Shown: positions 34,456-46,529 of the stretch, piece after piece
How the letters are laid out: every line of letters begins with the position of its first letter
Numbering within the stretch: position 1 is the first letter of the stretch
Assembly: GCA_032622095.1 (NCBI GenBank)
Contig: CP136069.1
Coordinates: 107,970,278-108,034,277, forward strand
Length of the DNA: 64,000 nt
From: Siphonodentalium dalli
Lineage: Eukaryota > Mollusca > Scaphopoda > Gadilida > Siphonodentaliidae
Reading direction: 5' to 3'
Translations under genes and position numbers: made by a program
Notes under the pieces: model-generated
The model's database searches: none
Told to the model about the DNA's origin: nothing
The model's input: the letters and a program-made list of their open reading frames with translations, nothing else

Positions 34456-35511
34456 ATGCAAAGGCTTCCGTTGATAACAGTTATTCTATCGCACGTGCTG
34501 CCGATTCTGTGCTTTTAACATCGCCGCCCGCGATTACATAATATTGACGACGCCAGATAGGTAGTCACAATTAACTTCGACTCCGCGTTTTACGTTTGTC
34601 AACTCATATGATGTCATATGAGGATTAGCGACGGAGATAGCCGAAGAACCATGGAGGTATTATTTCTTGATTTTTCGGCTTATTTATTATGCGATAGTTT
34701 TGGGACTTGGGTCATAGGGGGTGCTTTCCGATGGTGTTTTGTTTTAATCATCAGGATAAACAATCCTTTAAGAGTTATGTCCCTGACTCAGCCCATAATT
34801 GACACATTGACCCCCATTTAACCTTTCATGATAGGATCTGCACTGGTGCAGCATTGAAGAACCTGTGCCAGTGCTTTCTCTTATATATGCGAGTCTAACA
34901 TAGGGAGTGGCTTACAAGGTCAATGTAAATGTTGTTAAGCCAATGTATTCTCTTAAATATGCGAGGCTCCCTCAGAGTTTGTATTGGCACAGGATTTTCG
35001 CAAAATTTTAGCTCCAGTATAAGAAGGGTTATAAAAATCTGAACCCAGTCACCCAAGGACCATCCATACCAAATATAAGCTAATATGCCCAATACTTCTT
35101 GAAAAGAAATCGTTTTAAGAATTACTATGGAGGGAAAGAGTTATTGCCCTGGTTTCGCAACTAATTGATCTGGTGACCTCATTTGAAAAAATAAGAATGT
35201 GAGTTATCCAGGAAACATCCAGATTCCATACCAAATATGAACCTATTCAGTCTTGTGGTTCTGGAGAAAAAGATTTCTAAAGAACTTGTTGACTAATGGA
35301 CGGTCCCTCCTACATTTGGTCTCATGATTTCAAGTGGACAGGTTCCCATGGTACTTAAATGTCTGTGCCAAGTTTCAAAGAAATTGACTGAAAAATGTAG
35401 GCATACAAGTTCGGACAAAGTTGGGGCCATGGACTGACAGACAGACATGCCGATTCCTATATAACCCCATAACTTCATTACATGGGGTATAAAAACATAT
35501 GATATTCTTAC
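34456..35511. repeat. Degenerate satellite and intronic sequence
   Basis: From about 34750 to 35490 there are loosely repeated phrases (ATACCAAATATGAACC, AAGTTTCAAAGAAATTGACTG, GACAGACAGACATGCCGATT) ending CATGGGGTATAAAAAC. This is a member of the window's GGACGG/GTATAA repeat group. No gene is present before the UBR5 splice donor at 35510-35511. Confidence 0.5.
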
Positions 35512-35663
35512 CTCAGCTCCAGTATGAAGTGTCATCTCTTTAGGCATTGGTCCTAGTAAAGACTTAGCATCTGTAGGGAATGGGTTATGATCTACTTTTC
35601 CACTGAAGAGATCATATACTAAATATGTTAACTTTGGTCCAGATTGAGAGATAGCGTGAATAA
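35512..35663 (-). CDS. UBR5: UBR5 exon, third of three in the window
   Basis: A 152-bp exon on the minus strand, preceded by a TTTATTTTGTAG acceptor and followed by a GTAAGA donor. It begins with the last two bases of a split codon and then has 50 open codons. Residues such as I-H-A-I-x-x-S-G-P, Y-D-L-F-S-G-K, F-P-T and H-T-G-A-E line up with the vertebrate UBR5 segment G-V-H-A-V-L-K-T-G, F-D-L-A-T-G-K, F-P-T, F-T-A-G-Q-E at the same spacing. UBR5 is a very large nuclear HECT E3 ubiquitin ligase; this part belongs to its N-terminal half before the UBR box. The next exon was not found, so the following intron probably runs beyond position 1. Confidence 0.88.
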
Positions 35664-36600
35664 CTACAAAATAAAATTAATACAAAGAATCAGAATTATC
35701 TCAGTAATCCAACCTCTTGGCTGCTATTCGTCATTGGTGAGTATGGATGTAAAATGTCACACTACATGTATGTGCTATACCTCTGTACTGAGTACGGACC
35801 TACTTCAGCACACTAGCAGTCGGCCATTATTAATAACTGAAACTCAGAGATTGGTGGATCGGAAAAACTGTATTTCGAGTTTCCAAAAGTGTGCGATGTT
35901 CCATGAATGTGAATGATAAGTCTTTCAACTAAGTCAGTTTTATGGTATTTGTGATATTACCATTATATATATTAAATGACACAATAGCTCAACAATAAAA
36001 TAGGAAATACCTTTGGTATATAGTTGTTTGTCCATCATGAAAATAAGAAAACTGAACATGCAATGGGAAGAAAAACAAGTTATGAGGTCAGGCAAAACCA
36101 CAAAAATTATATTACATAGATCAATTTTTTTTTTTATTATTTTATGGTATATAATTAATTAATTAATTCAATCATAACAATTAAATGTGTTGGTGGGAAA
36201 ATTAATTACTGATGACTGTAATTCATAACAGGTGTGAAAGTCAGTTTCAGGTAATATTTTTCCATTGCTGTGATTGGCCGAATTATATTTTTACCTGCAA
36301 ACGGAATATTCCATTTTAACTGGTATGGGGAGGAAGTGGAAATGTAACTAAAGAAATGTATATCTAACAATTTTAACTGATCGAAAACTCCCATGTTGTT
36401 AAATCTTTTTATTTGAATAGTATTCAGTCATTTAAATGCTTCATTGGACAAAAGAGCGCAGTGTTTCAATCAAATTATCTAGTAACAAAGCACGCAGTTC
36501 TCTGATCAGCTGCGCGATCTGTTATTTGAGCTCTGAACTTGGAGAGGGGCTATTGTCAAATAGGGAATGCAGAAAGTCGGTATGTCTATGTAATACTAAA
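35664..36600. other. UBR5 intron, proximal part
   Basis: No gene or clear repeat, apart from poly-T/A-rich tracts near 36125-36170 (TTAATTAATTAATTAATT). Confidence 0.5.
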
Positions 36601-36790
36601 TACCCAATGGTTTTAGTCATACAAAGAGAAAAATCCATAATGGCTGATTGGATGAGAGATGTGACCTGCAGGGTGTACTAAAAGATTTAGTCATACAAAG
36701 GTATGACCTGTAGCCCGTGCTAAAGGGAATTGATGACGGACGAACGGTTGCGCACACACACACACACCCACACGTAAAGTTGAGATAAAA
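36600..36790 (+). repeat. Short relic of the tandem-array family
   Basis: It contains TTTAGTCATACAAAGAG, an AAATCCATAATGGCTG segment and ACCTGTAGCCCGTGCTAAAG, then a CACACACACA run. It is a single degraded unit of the family seen at 24905, 41565, 51523 and 54210. Confidence 0.6.
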
Positions 36791-36868
36791 GAGGTATAAT
36801 AATTACTATTCCATCACAAACAGAAAATAGAATGACTTACGAGTTAATAATTCCTACACAGATCAAAG

Positions 36869-37044
36869 GTGGTAAAGATGAATTTTCACTATAAGTGCTA
36901 TCACTCTGCAATAAATGTATTGACGAAACACATCCATGTAGATATTCCTACACCCATGGTGATTTATGAGCATACCAAAGATCATTTAAATCCAACCTAT
37001 GATGACTGGGATAGAGCTCCAAAGTTGTTACAGACCGACAGATA
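36869..37044 (+). other. Coding-like ORF of unknown nature, cut by pogo element
   Basis: An open frame with plausible composition (H-V-D-I-P-T-P-M-V-I-Y-E-H-T-K-D-H-L, then Y-D-D-W-D-R-A-P-K-L-L) ends where the pogo-like element starts at 37045. Past the element the frame soon stops. I do not recognise it. It lies opposite to UBR5 within its intron and may be a chance frame. Confidence 0.2.
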
Positions 37045-37377
37045 CAGTCGATTTCGGTTAATAGAATATGCTCGGTGCAGCAATTTTGTATTTGAATAGC
37101 CGATTATTTGATTAGACGAATTTGCACCAAAACGTTGTAATTTCGAGTTGACGATGCACCAAAACGTAATTTCGAGTTGTACCACTAACTTGACCGATGT
37201 TTGTTTGATATAAAAACTTTAAAATACCTGTTATTAAATGTGTATTTACTTCATAATATTGTTCTCTTTATTGATTGTTTCATATAATATTAAAATATTT
37301 GTAATACCATTGTCAGATTGTGTGTTTGTTGTTACATTTTACCGAGGGAAAATTGTAAAAACATCGATCGATAAAAG

Positions 37378-37493
37378 CACGTGTTCAATGTTTACATTGA
37401 AGGACTGGTTAGAGTTATTCACCTTTGATCGATTGAAGCACATGTTTAATGTTTACATTGAAGGACTGGTTAGAGTGATTCACATTTTAGTGT
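37378..37493 (+). repeat. 61-bp tandem duplication
   Basis: Two copies of a 61-bp unit containing AATGTTTACATTGAAGGACT lie in tandem inside the pogo-like element. A 207-codon open frame running across it (37238-37861) is not considered a gene. Confidence 0.7.
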
Positions 37494-37497
37494 GGTC

Positions 37498-39679
37498 GTT
37501 GAAGCAGAATTTGGGGGATCAACCCGGAATAAATTGGATACAAGCTGATTTTGGTGTCATTCGACGCGGAAAAGCCTCAGGAACAACATATCCAAAATCC
37601 GCAAACATCTGCTGTGGGGAAACTTTGTTATCCAAGATGGCGTCCAACATGGTTGTCTATACTACATCAGTTCTCGAAACAAGTCATTATACAATATATT
37701 GTGGCATCGGAATTACGCTGTTATACCAGTTTGTGTTAAATTATAGTACGGAAGCGAATAGAGTGACACGCACAGAAAATCATACAATCGTGGCCATGAA
37801 ATGGCTGTCAAAATGGCCACAACTGCAAGCAATACAACAAATAAAGCAACATATTGGATAACCACATAGGAGTGAAAATATGTATTGATAATATACAAGT
37901 CGGTTGTTGAATATCTTTAAAGGTACACACATCATTAAACAGATCCATCTGAAGGATTTATCGGCCACTGCACCGCAAATCAAAACCCAATGATTTGCGT
38001 CTTTAAAGTTTGGGTGTTCTGCTTATCCAACATCCAATTGTCGGGCCAAAAATAATAATATCGGACATGCAACACACAAACTAATGTTTCGCCTCACAGT
38101 TCATGGTAGTTTCATTCGGCATGATGATTAATTATTGAACATAACGCCGAAATTTAAGTGCACACTCTAGCGGTCTAAATGTTAATTATATTTCCGGAAT
38201 TGTAAACACTCCCGGTGATATTAAACAATACATATTTGTAGCAATGCTTATTATACTGTAAAGAAACACTCATATCTTCAATAGATTAGCACCGCGTCTC
38301 ACCAGATCAAAGAGATGGTACAACACACAATGTATGTTAAGACTAATTTTCATGCTGCTAACAAACCGTGTTCTTAGTAGACAATTTTGTTCAACTTACT
38401 TCAATCACAACTTTACAACTGGAATATGCAGCTACGCAATGCACACTATCAGTTTTCAGTATATTTTTGTTTTAAAATATCTTACAATTACCACCCATAC
38501 AATCATGCTAAATATCGAGTGATCACCGTTTAAGGTGTTATTTCAACATTGAACATTCACGCAATAGTATTAATTGTGGCTCTGTGTGCAGCAGCTATGT
38601 GTAACATTAGGGAGAAGGAGTAAACGTGGTGATGCAGTTAAAGAAAACGTAGTAAGTTTCGCGTAGATGTGGCCTTGGTGATTAAACCAAATATAATTTC
38701 CAGGTATAAACACAGTCTTTGTCACAGAGTATGTAGGCAATTTTGGTCAAGTTTAGAATTTATTGACGATAGTCTATGGTACTCCTTCGTATTTTAATAA
38801 ATTTAGTTCATTGTATACCACCATGCATTCTTGAGATAAAAGCGAAATATTCGTGTTTTATCACTTGATCTGAGGCAACTATGACTACTATTTTGAGACA
38901 CGGACAATAGAATATACGCATTTTACCCAGTACTATATGAATATCTTTCATACCGTTTTATATCAGTTAATTTTTAAAGGTTTCATGCTGTAGATATCAA
39001 AATAAATGATGATCGGTCACATTCGTGAGACTGCTCGGAGTACACATTTTTCTGCTTCTAGAAAAAGGTCTCATAGTCAATACATCTCTACTAAATCCCA
39101 TTTAGCTGTTTAATTACACATATATTACACGATTCAAGATAAGCAGTACAGAAAAAACTGCGTTATGTTTCCGTTTCTGGGCGTACAAAAGTCAAGATTT
39201 AACCGTTTCATAAGACCCTGGTTTCGCTTGCTCTCTTGTGAGATACATCAGAGATAATTCGTACATCTCTAATCAAAAGTTTCTCTTATACTCTGCAATC
39301 ATTCTTCCTCGCATAATTCGAGAGTTTGTTCACTCGAATAGGACTAGCTCTTCAATTTTGCACAACATGTAAATTTCATTCGATTTTGTCCATTTTGGAG
39401 GCCATTTTGGGAAATACATTCTACAGATATGGCTTACGACAAAGCATAGTTTGTATATATTTCAATTTATTACACATTTGGCATTAATTGGAGCACCTAC
39501 CGCAGAAATTCAGTATTTTGCGATAACAACAGACCTTATGGACGCCATCTTGGATCCTGAATTTTCCCATGAGCGGATTTTTGCGGATTTGTTGTTCTTG
39601 GTGTTTTCCCGCATCGAATAACACAAAAATCAGCTTGTATCCAATTTATTCCGGGTTCAACTCTCCAACGACCACACTA
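37498..39679. mobile_element. Inverted-arm element nested in pogo copy
   Basis: Arms of about 160 bp (37498-37660, 39522-39679) are reverse complements and begin TAGTGTGGTCGTTG. The flanks are TTT on both sides. Both arms contain GGATACAAGCTGATTTT and a CCAAGATGGCGTCCA word. No coding capacity. The end type (TAG..CTA) recalls element A, but the sequence is different. Confidence 0.65.
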
Positions 39680-39853
39680 TTTGATTGATAGAAGCACATA
39701 TAGTGATTGAGGAAGACATTTTATAGAACATGATTTATTTTATTTATTTTAAAACATATAACGGATAAAAATTAAATAACAGTGACAATATACAGTAATA
39801 TAATAAAGTATTAATGGAATCCACGATGCAAATTCGGTTATTTTGCATTGGCG

Positions 39854-40517
39854 TCAGCGTTTATAAATCAGAGACTGGAATAGGTTCTCGATTTTGTAAA
39901 AGGCTGCCCAGTCCATGTCGTCTTTCTCCTCGAGGTTTTCTTCTAAGAACTGCCGAATGTCGCTGAAACCCGGTGTACATTGCATCGGCATGATGGGGAC
40001 CTTGTATTCATCGTCGTTGTCGGAGTCGTCATTGTCGTCGGTGTTTGCTTTCACTTCGTCAGCGATTTCTTGGTCGGTGGGTAGACCGTAGCACGTCCTT
40101 TTCACCGTGGAATCGCTTCCACTTGATATCGTTCCTCTTCTTCCACCTGGATAGCCAGCCACTGGTGGGGACGAATGCCGGTTTGTCTAGTAGCTTGGCA
40201 AAATCCATGGATTTCTCCGCCAGCAACTCGCCAGACATTGGAATGTCTCGGTGTCGGGTGTTGTCAAACCATGTAACGAGGGCCTTCTCAACATCTGCAG
40301 CTTTGCCGGTTCTCTGTCGTTTCATTAGCGGGTTGGCGTTAGACTCCAATTTCTGCCTGATGTCATCCTTCTTCTTGTTGATTTGACACACTTGGGATTG
40401 CGAACAACCTAACTTTTTCGCGATTTCAGTCTGAGAAAACTTCTGGTCTAGTAACTTAATCACTTCAAACTTATCAGCCAGGGAGTTTGTACAGCCTAAT
40501 TCTTTATGCATGTTCAT
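39854..40517 (-). pseudogene. Pogo/CENP-B-like transposase lacking catalytic domain
   Basis: From the ATG at 40517 the protein has an N-terminal helix-turn-helix of the CENP-B type (K-F-E-V-I-K-L-L-D, then E-I-A-K-K-L-G-C-S-Q-S-Q-V). A second CENP-B-type DNA-binding domain follows (V-E-K-A-L-V-T-W-F, I-P-M-S-G-E-L-L-A-E-K, S-G-W-L-S-R-W-K-K-R). At about codon 135-150 the frame breaks. In the next frame to 39854 there is the acidic tail typical of the group (T-D-Q-E-I-A-D-E-V, then D/E-rich, then L-F-Q-S-L). The DDE catalytic region that normally separates them is absent. The product could at most bind DNA. Confidence 0.8.
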
Positions 40518-41288
40518 TAACAGACATCAAATACAAAAGAACCGAGTCGCTAACATGTGTCTGTCCAACTACAGTACTGGCTTTTGTTAAACATGCAATT
40601 AGTCGCTATTGTAACATCCTCTACGTGGACAACGGATCACGAATAAAGAGTTGGGTTTATTGATATAAACTATAGACTACTATAGACTATAGATGCGGGA
40701 TTTACCCGCACTGCTTACAAAATTTAATAGTGTCAATAAAACAACAAGACAAGTGTTATTATAATATTTTAATATTCACATTTAATTGAAAAATCACTTT
40801 CTTATAGTAACTTATGACCGTAAAGCACTCGCTTTTGAAACGTTTTATGTCACCCATTTTCGATCTAATACGATTGTCTGCGGTTTCTTGACATAAACTA
40901 TAATATTTTGGATGAAATACCTTCAACTAAGTTCTAGAATGCACGAAAATACCGACTTTCAGAGCACATTTTTGCAAATTTTCTATTCTATTAAGCGATA
41001 GTCCCCTCGGGAGCAATTAAAAAATACAGATGTACTATTAAAATGGTTTTGGAATATTATTATAATAAACGAATTATTTGATTAACCGTTATTCGATTAA
41101 TTGGAATTGACTGTAGACATAACCCATTCCTATATCCCCAGCCAAACTTTGTCTGGGGAAAAAATTATGGGAATATTACTTTATCCTGCTACTACCTATA
41201 TTTAACAGAGAAGACTCAGTATAGTTTGGTAACCTGTACATTGTATTTCTCACTAGGATACTAAAGGGAGTGAGTCATAAATCCTTAC

Positions 41289-41400
41289 ATTCAGGAGTGA
41301 TAGCCATAGCCAGAATTTGCCCCGAATATGTGACACTTGCATACTTTGGAACCCTCTGAAAGCACTCAGCAAACCTTGGAGCATTAGTTCCTTTGACAGA
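41289..41400 (-). CDS. UBR5: UBR5 exon, second of three in the window
   Basis: A 112-bp exon on the minus strand with a TTTCTTTCAG acceptor and a GTAAGG donor. The frame starts in phase with the exon at 63529-63651 and ends with one base of a split codon, completed by the exon at 35512-35663. Residues C-F-Q-R-V-P-K and I-L-A-M-A match vertebrate UBR5 (C-F-Q-R-T-P-K, I-L-A-V-N) at the same position between the two neighbouring exons. The agreement of phase at both junctions makes a chance match very unlikely. Confidence 0.88.
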
Positions 41401-41564
41401 CTGAAAGAAAAATTGTCAATCACATTAAAAAATAATAGAGAAATGAAAGCGGTAAATAACTGGACCATTTTAACCCTTTCTATACTAAATTGTACATTGG
41501 AATGGTTTAGTATTCATCTGTTCAGGAAAATTTAGCAGACGGCAGACAGGTGAAAATATAATAT

Positions 41565-42657
41565 GAAAGTATCAATGACACTGTAGCTCAACTTGGAAAG
41601 GGAGTAATTTCATGCGTTACAGTCAATATATTGAGCGGAGAGTTGAATAATAGATTATCAACATGAAGAGATATATAAAATAAAATCCAAGATGGCCGTT
41701 GGCAGCTATGTTTTCCAATGAGTATCAAAAACATTTGACAGCTACAATCTAGTGGATCAATATTAAGATCAATATAAAGTTTGGTGATGATCGGATGAGG
41801 GAAGTAGACTGTAGGACGTGCCAAAGGATTTAGTTATGCAAAGAGTAAAATTAAATATGGCTGCTGACCGCCATGTTTTATGGCCGAATGACCCCAAAAT
41901 GACCTCAAAATGACTCGTTCCCATCCGCATGTCAATATTAACATCCACACCACACACATTTCATGATGATCAGACCGGTAAGACTTGTAGCCTGTGCCAA
42001 AGGATTTAGTCATGCAAAGAGTAAAATCCAAGATGGCTGCCAGCGGCCATGTTTTATGGCCGAATGACCCCAAAATGACTCGTTCCCATATATATATATA
42101 TATATATATTAACATCTACAACAAATTTCAAGATGATCAGACGAACACTCCGTGCTAATGGATTGAATTTTGAAATCCAATCCATGTTTTTGTGCCGAAT
42201 GACCCCAAAATGACTTGTTCCCATCTTCATGTCAATGTCACAGCCATGACAAATTTCATAATAATCTGAGAAAATGTACGACTTGTAGCCTGTGCCAAAG
42301 GATTTACTGATGCAAATAGTAAAATCCAAGATAGCTGCATGTGGCAATGTTTTATGGCCAAATGACCACCAAAATGACTCGTTCCCATCTACATGTCAAT
42401 GTTAACATCCATGACAAATTTCATGATGATCAGACCAAAGGTACGACCTGTAGCCCATGCCAAAGGATTTAGTCATCAAAGAGTAAAATCCAAGATGGCT
42501 GAATGATCCCTACAGAAGCCATGACAAATTTCCTAATGATTTGACAAAAGATATGACCTGTAGCATGTGCTAAAGGAAATTGTTGACACACACACACACC
42601 GACGACGGATACCAAGCCATGGCAATAGCTCAAACTTTACAAAGCAAAGTTGAGCTA
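41565..42657 (+). mobile_element. Tandem-array element 2 (pearl-like), forward
   Basis: It starts with ATCAATGACACTGTAGCTCAACTTGG-type sequence and holds about six degraded units with AAAATCCAAGATGGC and CGACCTGTAGCC. It ends CCATGGCAATAGCTCAAAC plus hairpin and GTTGAGCTAA. A TATATA run near 42090 interrupts one unit. A further copy starts immediately afterwards. Confidence 0.75.
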
Positions 42658-43113
42658 ATGAAAGTGTCAATGACACTGTAGCTCAACTTGGAAAGGGACA
42701 GGATAGAATTATTTTTATCTATATCTATATTTGCGAATGTCTGTCTGTCTGTCTGTCTGTGTTCTATAGAAATTCACAGGGACCATTTACAATATACACA
42801 AGTGGAAAGTACAATTACAAATAAATAAAATATTAATAAGACTATTCATGTATATTGTTAGGGGTGATATAGTCATGACTGACTGTCTTCCTATCACCCC
42901 AAAGGGAATAATTTCATGTGTTACAGTCAATAGAGTGATTAGGAATGCGGAAAGTTGAAAGGTCTAAGTAATACTAGATTATCAACATGAAAAGATATAT
43001 ATAAAGTAAAATCCAAGATGGCCTCTGGTGGTTATGTTTTCCAATGAAATTGAAAAAGATTTAATAACACCCATCTAGTAGATCAATAGCAAGATCAATA
43101 TAAAGTTTGGTGC
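42658..43113 (+). repeat. Truncated array element with 202-bp insert
   Basis: The 5' end of another array element begins at 42658. It is interrupted after AAAGGGA by a 202-bp insert (42699-42900) that repeats AAAGGGA on its far side, a 7-bp duplication. The insert carries TCTATATCTATATTTGCG, a CTGT microsatellite and a 3' hairpin (GGGGTGATA against TATCACCCC). The same TCTATATCTATATTTGCG head starts the element at 58325. The array copy breaks off near 43113. Confidence 0.65.
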
Positions 43114-44330
43114 TGACCAGTGCTGGGGGGTAGGTGTCGCACATCGGGAAAATTTGTGCGACCTTCATTTTCTTGTGGGAAAATTACTCTAGTTTATGAA
43201 CTCAATGTGCCGAGCCGACAATAATCATGCCATAAGATAATCCCCAACACCACATACGGAACTATAAAAAAAGATTTGCTTTATTTCCACAGGGTCCCGT
43301 CATTTGCGTAAGCGGTTCTTTGGCATTTTTTGTTAATAATTCCCAATTCTAACAATTGACATAATATTGCATTGTTACAGGTTTGTTGAAAATAATCATT
43401 GTGTTAAATATTCACATTGGCGGCCAATAGTTTATGATTTAACCAACACACTATATCCCTTGGTTTCTGATTCTGAGTTATTTAGCTTTCATCTTATTTT
43501 ATTTTATGGCGGCTGTTGCCGACTTTATGGCGGCTGTTGCTGACACAGTATATTAATACATCTATTTTGGGCATTCTGTTATGATGCAGATTCATTTTCT
43601 TCAAGAAACGAGGACATGATAAGTTATACCATATTTTCATACTGGATAATGACTACCAAATAATCGTTAGATGTTGATCGGCAGGTGACAGTTTCACCAT
43701 GCTAGTAATTAGTAGCACTGAGTAATATAATGTACATCTTGCAGATCTTCACAGCGGAGTGACGTGATGAAGTTGGAGGTTATATAAAATATGACTCTTC
43801 TCTTCAAAGGGGATCATACAAGCAGTATATGTATGTACTTTTAAATGTACAACAGTTCAACTCATGAGTTATCTTGCACAAACATACTAGCATGTGTATA
43901 GCTCTTGAAATGATATAGAGATTATTATGAATGAAACAAATGGAGTTGCGACCTTCCAAGTTTCAAATATTGCCATATAACGTGCCCGTTATTAAATACT
44001 GTAGCACATGTCGCCTAAGAATCCATATTATGAGTAAATAATGTAATGTCTTTGTCCAAAATAAATCCACAGGCACACGAGAAGTTCCCGCCACCCATAA
44101 ATAAAAAACAGTTTTGTCGTTATGAGTGGCGGGAACTTGTGGGCGGTGCCAGTTTCTAAATTTGATTGTCTTATTTATTTCATCGCCGAAAAATAGGACC
44201 GTCTCCTCCCATGCACCTGTGGAACCTGGTTTGATTACTGGGTATTCAGGCAGTACCTAGTGAAGTAATCCTGACTATTTAAGGCTTCAAGTTCTCCAGA
44301 ATTAAACAAAATAACATTTTCAAATAGAAA
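43114..44330. other. Intronic stretch, no gene
   Basis: The first about 80 bp, including GGGGGGTAGGTGTCGCACAT, recur inverted at about 53182-53260, so a dispersed repeat end lies here. The rest shows no coding signal. Confidence 0.5.
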
Positions 44331-44334
44331 ATAC

Positions 44335-44633
44335 ATATTCCTGGGAAAGATACTTACACACTGAACTACATGGTATACTAATTTTTATTCACAAAGGAGG
44401 GATCTATGAAAACCCGTATAACATTTATTATTTTGGTACAAAATAGCATAAGTAAGTTTTAAATCGTTATGTGACGTAACACTTGGTCGGTTACATGCCC
44501 TCTAGCTATAAAATAGCCTGCTGGCAGCTATTCGTGCTCTTTTCATCCTCTTACAAGATTCGAGGGGTGTGACCGAGCAGCGGGGAGGGAAATCCCAATT
44601 TGGGAGGGACATGTGAGTTCAGTGTGTAAGGGG
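44335..44633 (+). repeat. Dispersed repeat with short inverted ends
   Basis: CTTACACACTGAAC at 44353 is mirrored by GTTCAGTGTGTAAG at 44619-44633. The left 200 bp recur at 53748-53960 and the first 35 bp at 48405-48440, each preceded by TATTCCCGGCAAAGATA. Apparently one full and two truncated copies. Confidence 0.6.
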
Positions 44634-45179
44634 TCATCTCAAAACTACTATCGGGAACTCAGCCTATTTCCCGATAGATCCCGATAGCATATATATTCAG
44701 TTATCGGGAAATTATCGGGAAAACGTTTTTCGGGAAATTATCGGAATATTTACTTAGTCTATCGGGATTCTATCAGAGTTTACTTTCATTTCGGAGTATC
44801 ATATTCCGAAAACAACACCGCATGTTGTTTAGAAAGTTTCTGTATCGGGATTACTCGGGACTTTTGTCGGGATTATATGTTTTATAGGCCTATCTTTATA
44901 ATTGATTTAATAGTTTCCTAATATGAGAAATCGTCAGTATAAAGTTTTACAGTGTCGGGGAACACGTATTATGTATACTGTGGTGATCAGTGGGTGCTAC
45001 GTAAAATATCGGTATTTTACCCGGACAATACACCCCACCCATCGGAAAATCTTCAAAATCAAGTCGCGGGGAGCATACCCAACAAGAGATGGACTGTCGT
45101 CCGGTGCATACCCCCCGTGGCATACCGCCTCGTGTGGGCATATCTATAACTTATGAGGGCTATACTCAGACAGATGGAC

Positions 45180-45790
45180 CCAAACACCAGCATTTTCATA
45201 TAAACAAAGATGAGTAACTATAGAACAATAAAAACAAAACAAACATTTGAATGTGCCATTAAATGTCCTCATAGTGGTGAACATCCATACAAAATTTCAG
45301 TGAGATCCGAGGATTACTGTTCAAGTTATGAGCTGAACATACATTGGATGGACCAAACAACCAACATTTCCAGATAAACAAAGATGAATAACTCTAGAAT
45401 GGAAAATCAGAACAGAACAATGGAACCCTCTATTGAATGTCCTCATAGTAGTGAATATACATACCAAATTTCATTGAGATCCCAGCACAACTGTTGAAGT
45501 TACGACATGAACAGACACCAGATGGACCAAAAAGCCAACATTTCAAGATAGACAAAGATGAATAACTCTAGAATGGAAAATCCGAACAAAACGATGGAAC
45601 CCTCTTTTTAATGTCCTCATAGTAGTGAACATCCATACCAAATTTCATTGAGATCCGAGCACTACTGTTCAAGTTATGACATGAACAGACATCGGACGGA
45701 CGTACGGACACACGGACGGACGGACGGACGGACAGACAGGTGCAAAACAGTATACCCCCCTTCTTTTTTTTTTAAAAGGGGGGTATAAAT
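45180..45790 (+). repeat. Satellite with GGACGG run
   Basis: About three units of about 170 bp with AACAAAGATGAATAACTCTA, AATGTCCTCATAGTAGTGAA and ATACCAAATTTCATTGAGAT. They are followed by a CGGACGGACGGACGGACGG run and an end AAAAGGGGGGTATAAATATG. Confidence 0.75.
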
Positions 45791-46491
45791 ATGTATGCAG
45801 TTGTATACTATCTTCAAAGCTTGTGTTTTTAATATGTTTAAATACCTCCGACTTTTAAATATGGAGGAAATAAAGATATATATTTATGGCAAATGCAAAA
45901 GATTTGTATTTATTCGCGAATCGCCGACGACACAATTAATTAATGAGTGCGCAATCGAGTGCTTTAGAAATAAACTGACTGATCTAGGCAGTCATAACAT
46001 GAGATGTCGTATGTTCTATATTTAGCCCGATTCCAGGAATTGGGGTCATCAATATTTACGTTTCTGGGAACAAAACATGTGGCATTGCAGAGTATATATA
46101 GGCCCCATATATAATATATGCAGTCATGCGCGAAGTCACTTGATCGTGCCTGTCGTGCTTGAAGACAAATGATTAATCATTATCAAATTTCACACAGCTG
46201 GTGAACAGATTTATAAAACAATTTCAAACATGGGACAACTCCAGCTTAAAAAAAATATCGGGCCTGTAGGCCTACGTATATTCCGAATATACATAGGCAA
46301 AATTTATTACAATATGCGACAGAGCATATGATGTGCTTTATAACGGAATTGCATTTTTTTTTACCAGCACATGCATGGATCACAAATAACAAAACTCGCC
46401 AGAAGAAAGACAAATATAACTCCACAGTGGATTAAACTTTAAGCATTAACTTTTTTTGTTATGCCTACATTCTGCATGGTCATGCAGTTTC

Positions 46492-46493
<2 letters not shown>

Positions 46494-46522
<29 letters not shown>
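46494..46522 (+). repeat. Poly-G tract (29 G)
   Basis: An uninterrupted run of 29 guanines, the longest in the window. Confidence 0.9.
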
Positions 46523-46529
46523 TAAGATC

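Larger units (their letters stand above)
37045..41113 (-). mobile_element. Pogo/Tigger-like DNA transposon, defective
   Basis: The terminal repeats CAGTCGATTTCGGTTAAT (left) and CAGTCAATTCCAATTAAT (right, reversed) are similar over at least 23 bp and flanked by TA (37043-37044, 41114-41115). CAGTC ends with TA duplication and a CENP-B-type protein inside identify the pogo/Tigger group. The transposase gene is on the minus strand near the right end. A second inverted-repeat element (37498-39679) is nested in it; without it the copy is about 1.9 kb. Confidence 0.8.

Noticed and set aside
37238-37861. 207-codon open frame, the longest in the window
   Set aside because: It runs across a 61-bp tandem duplication and into an inverted-repeat arm inside the pogo-like element. 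No domain is recognisable and it crosses element boundaries.
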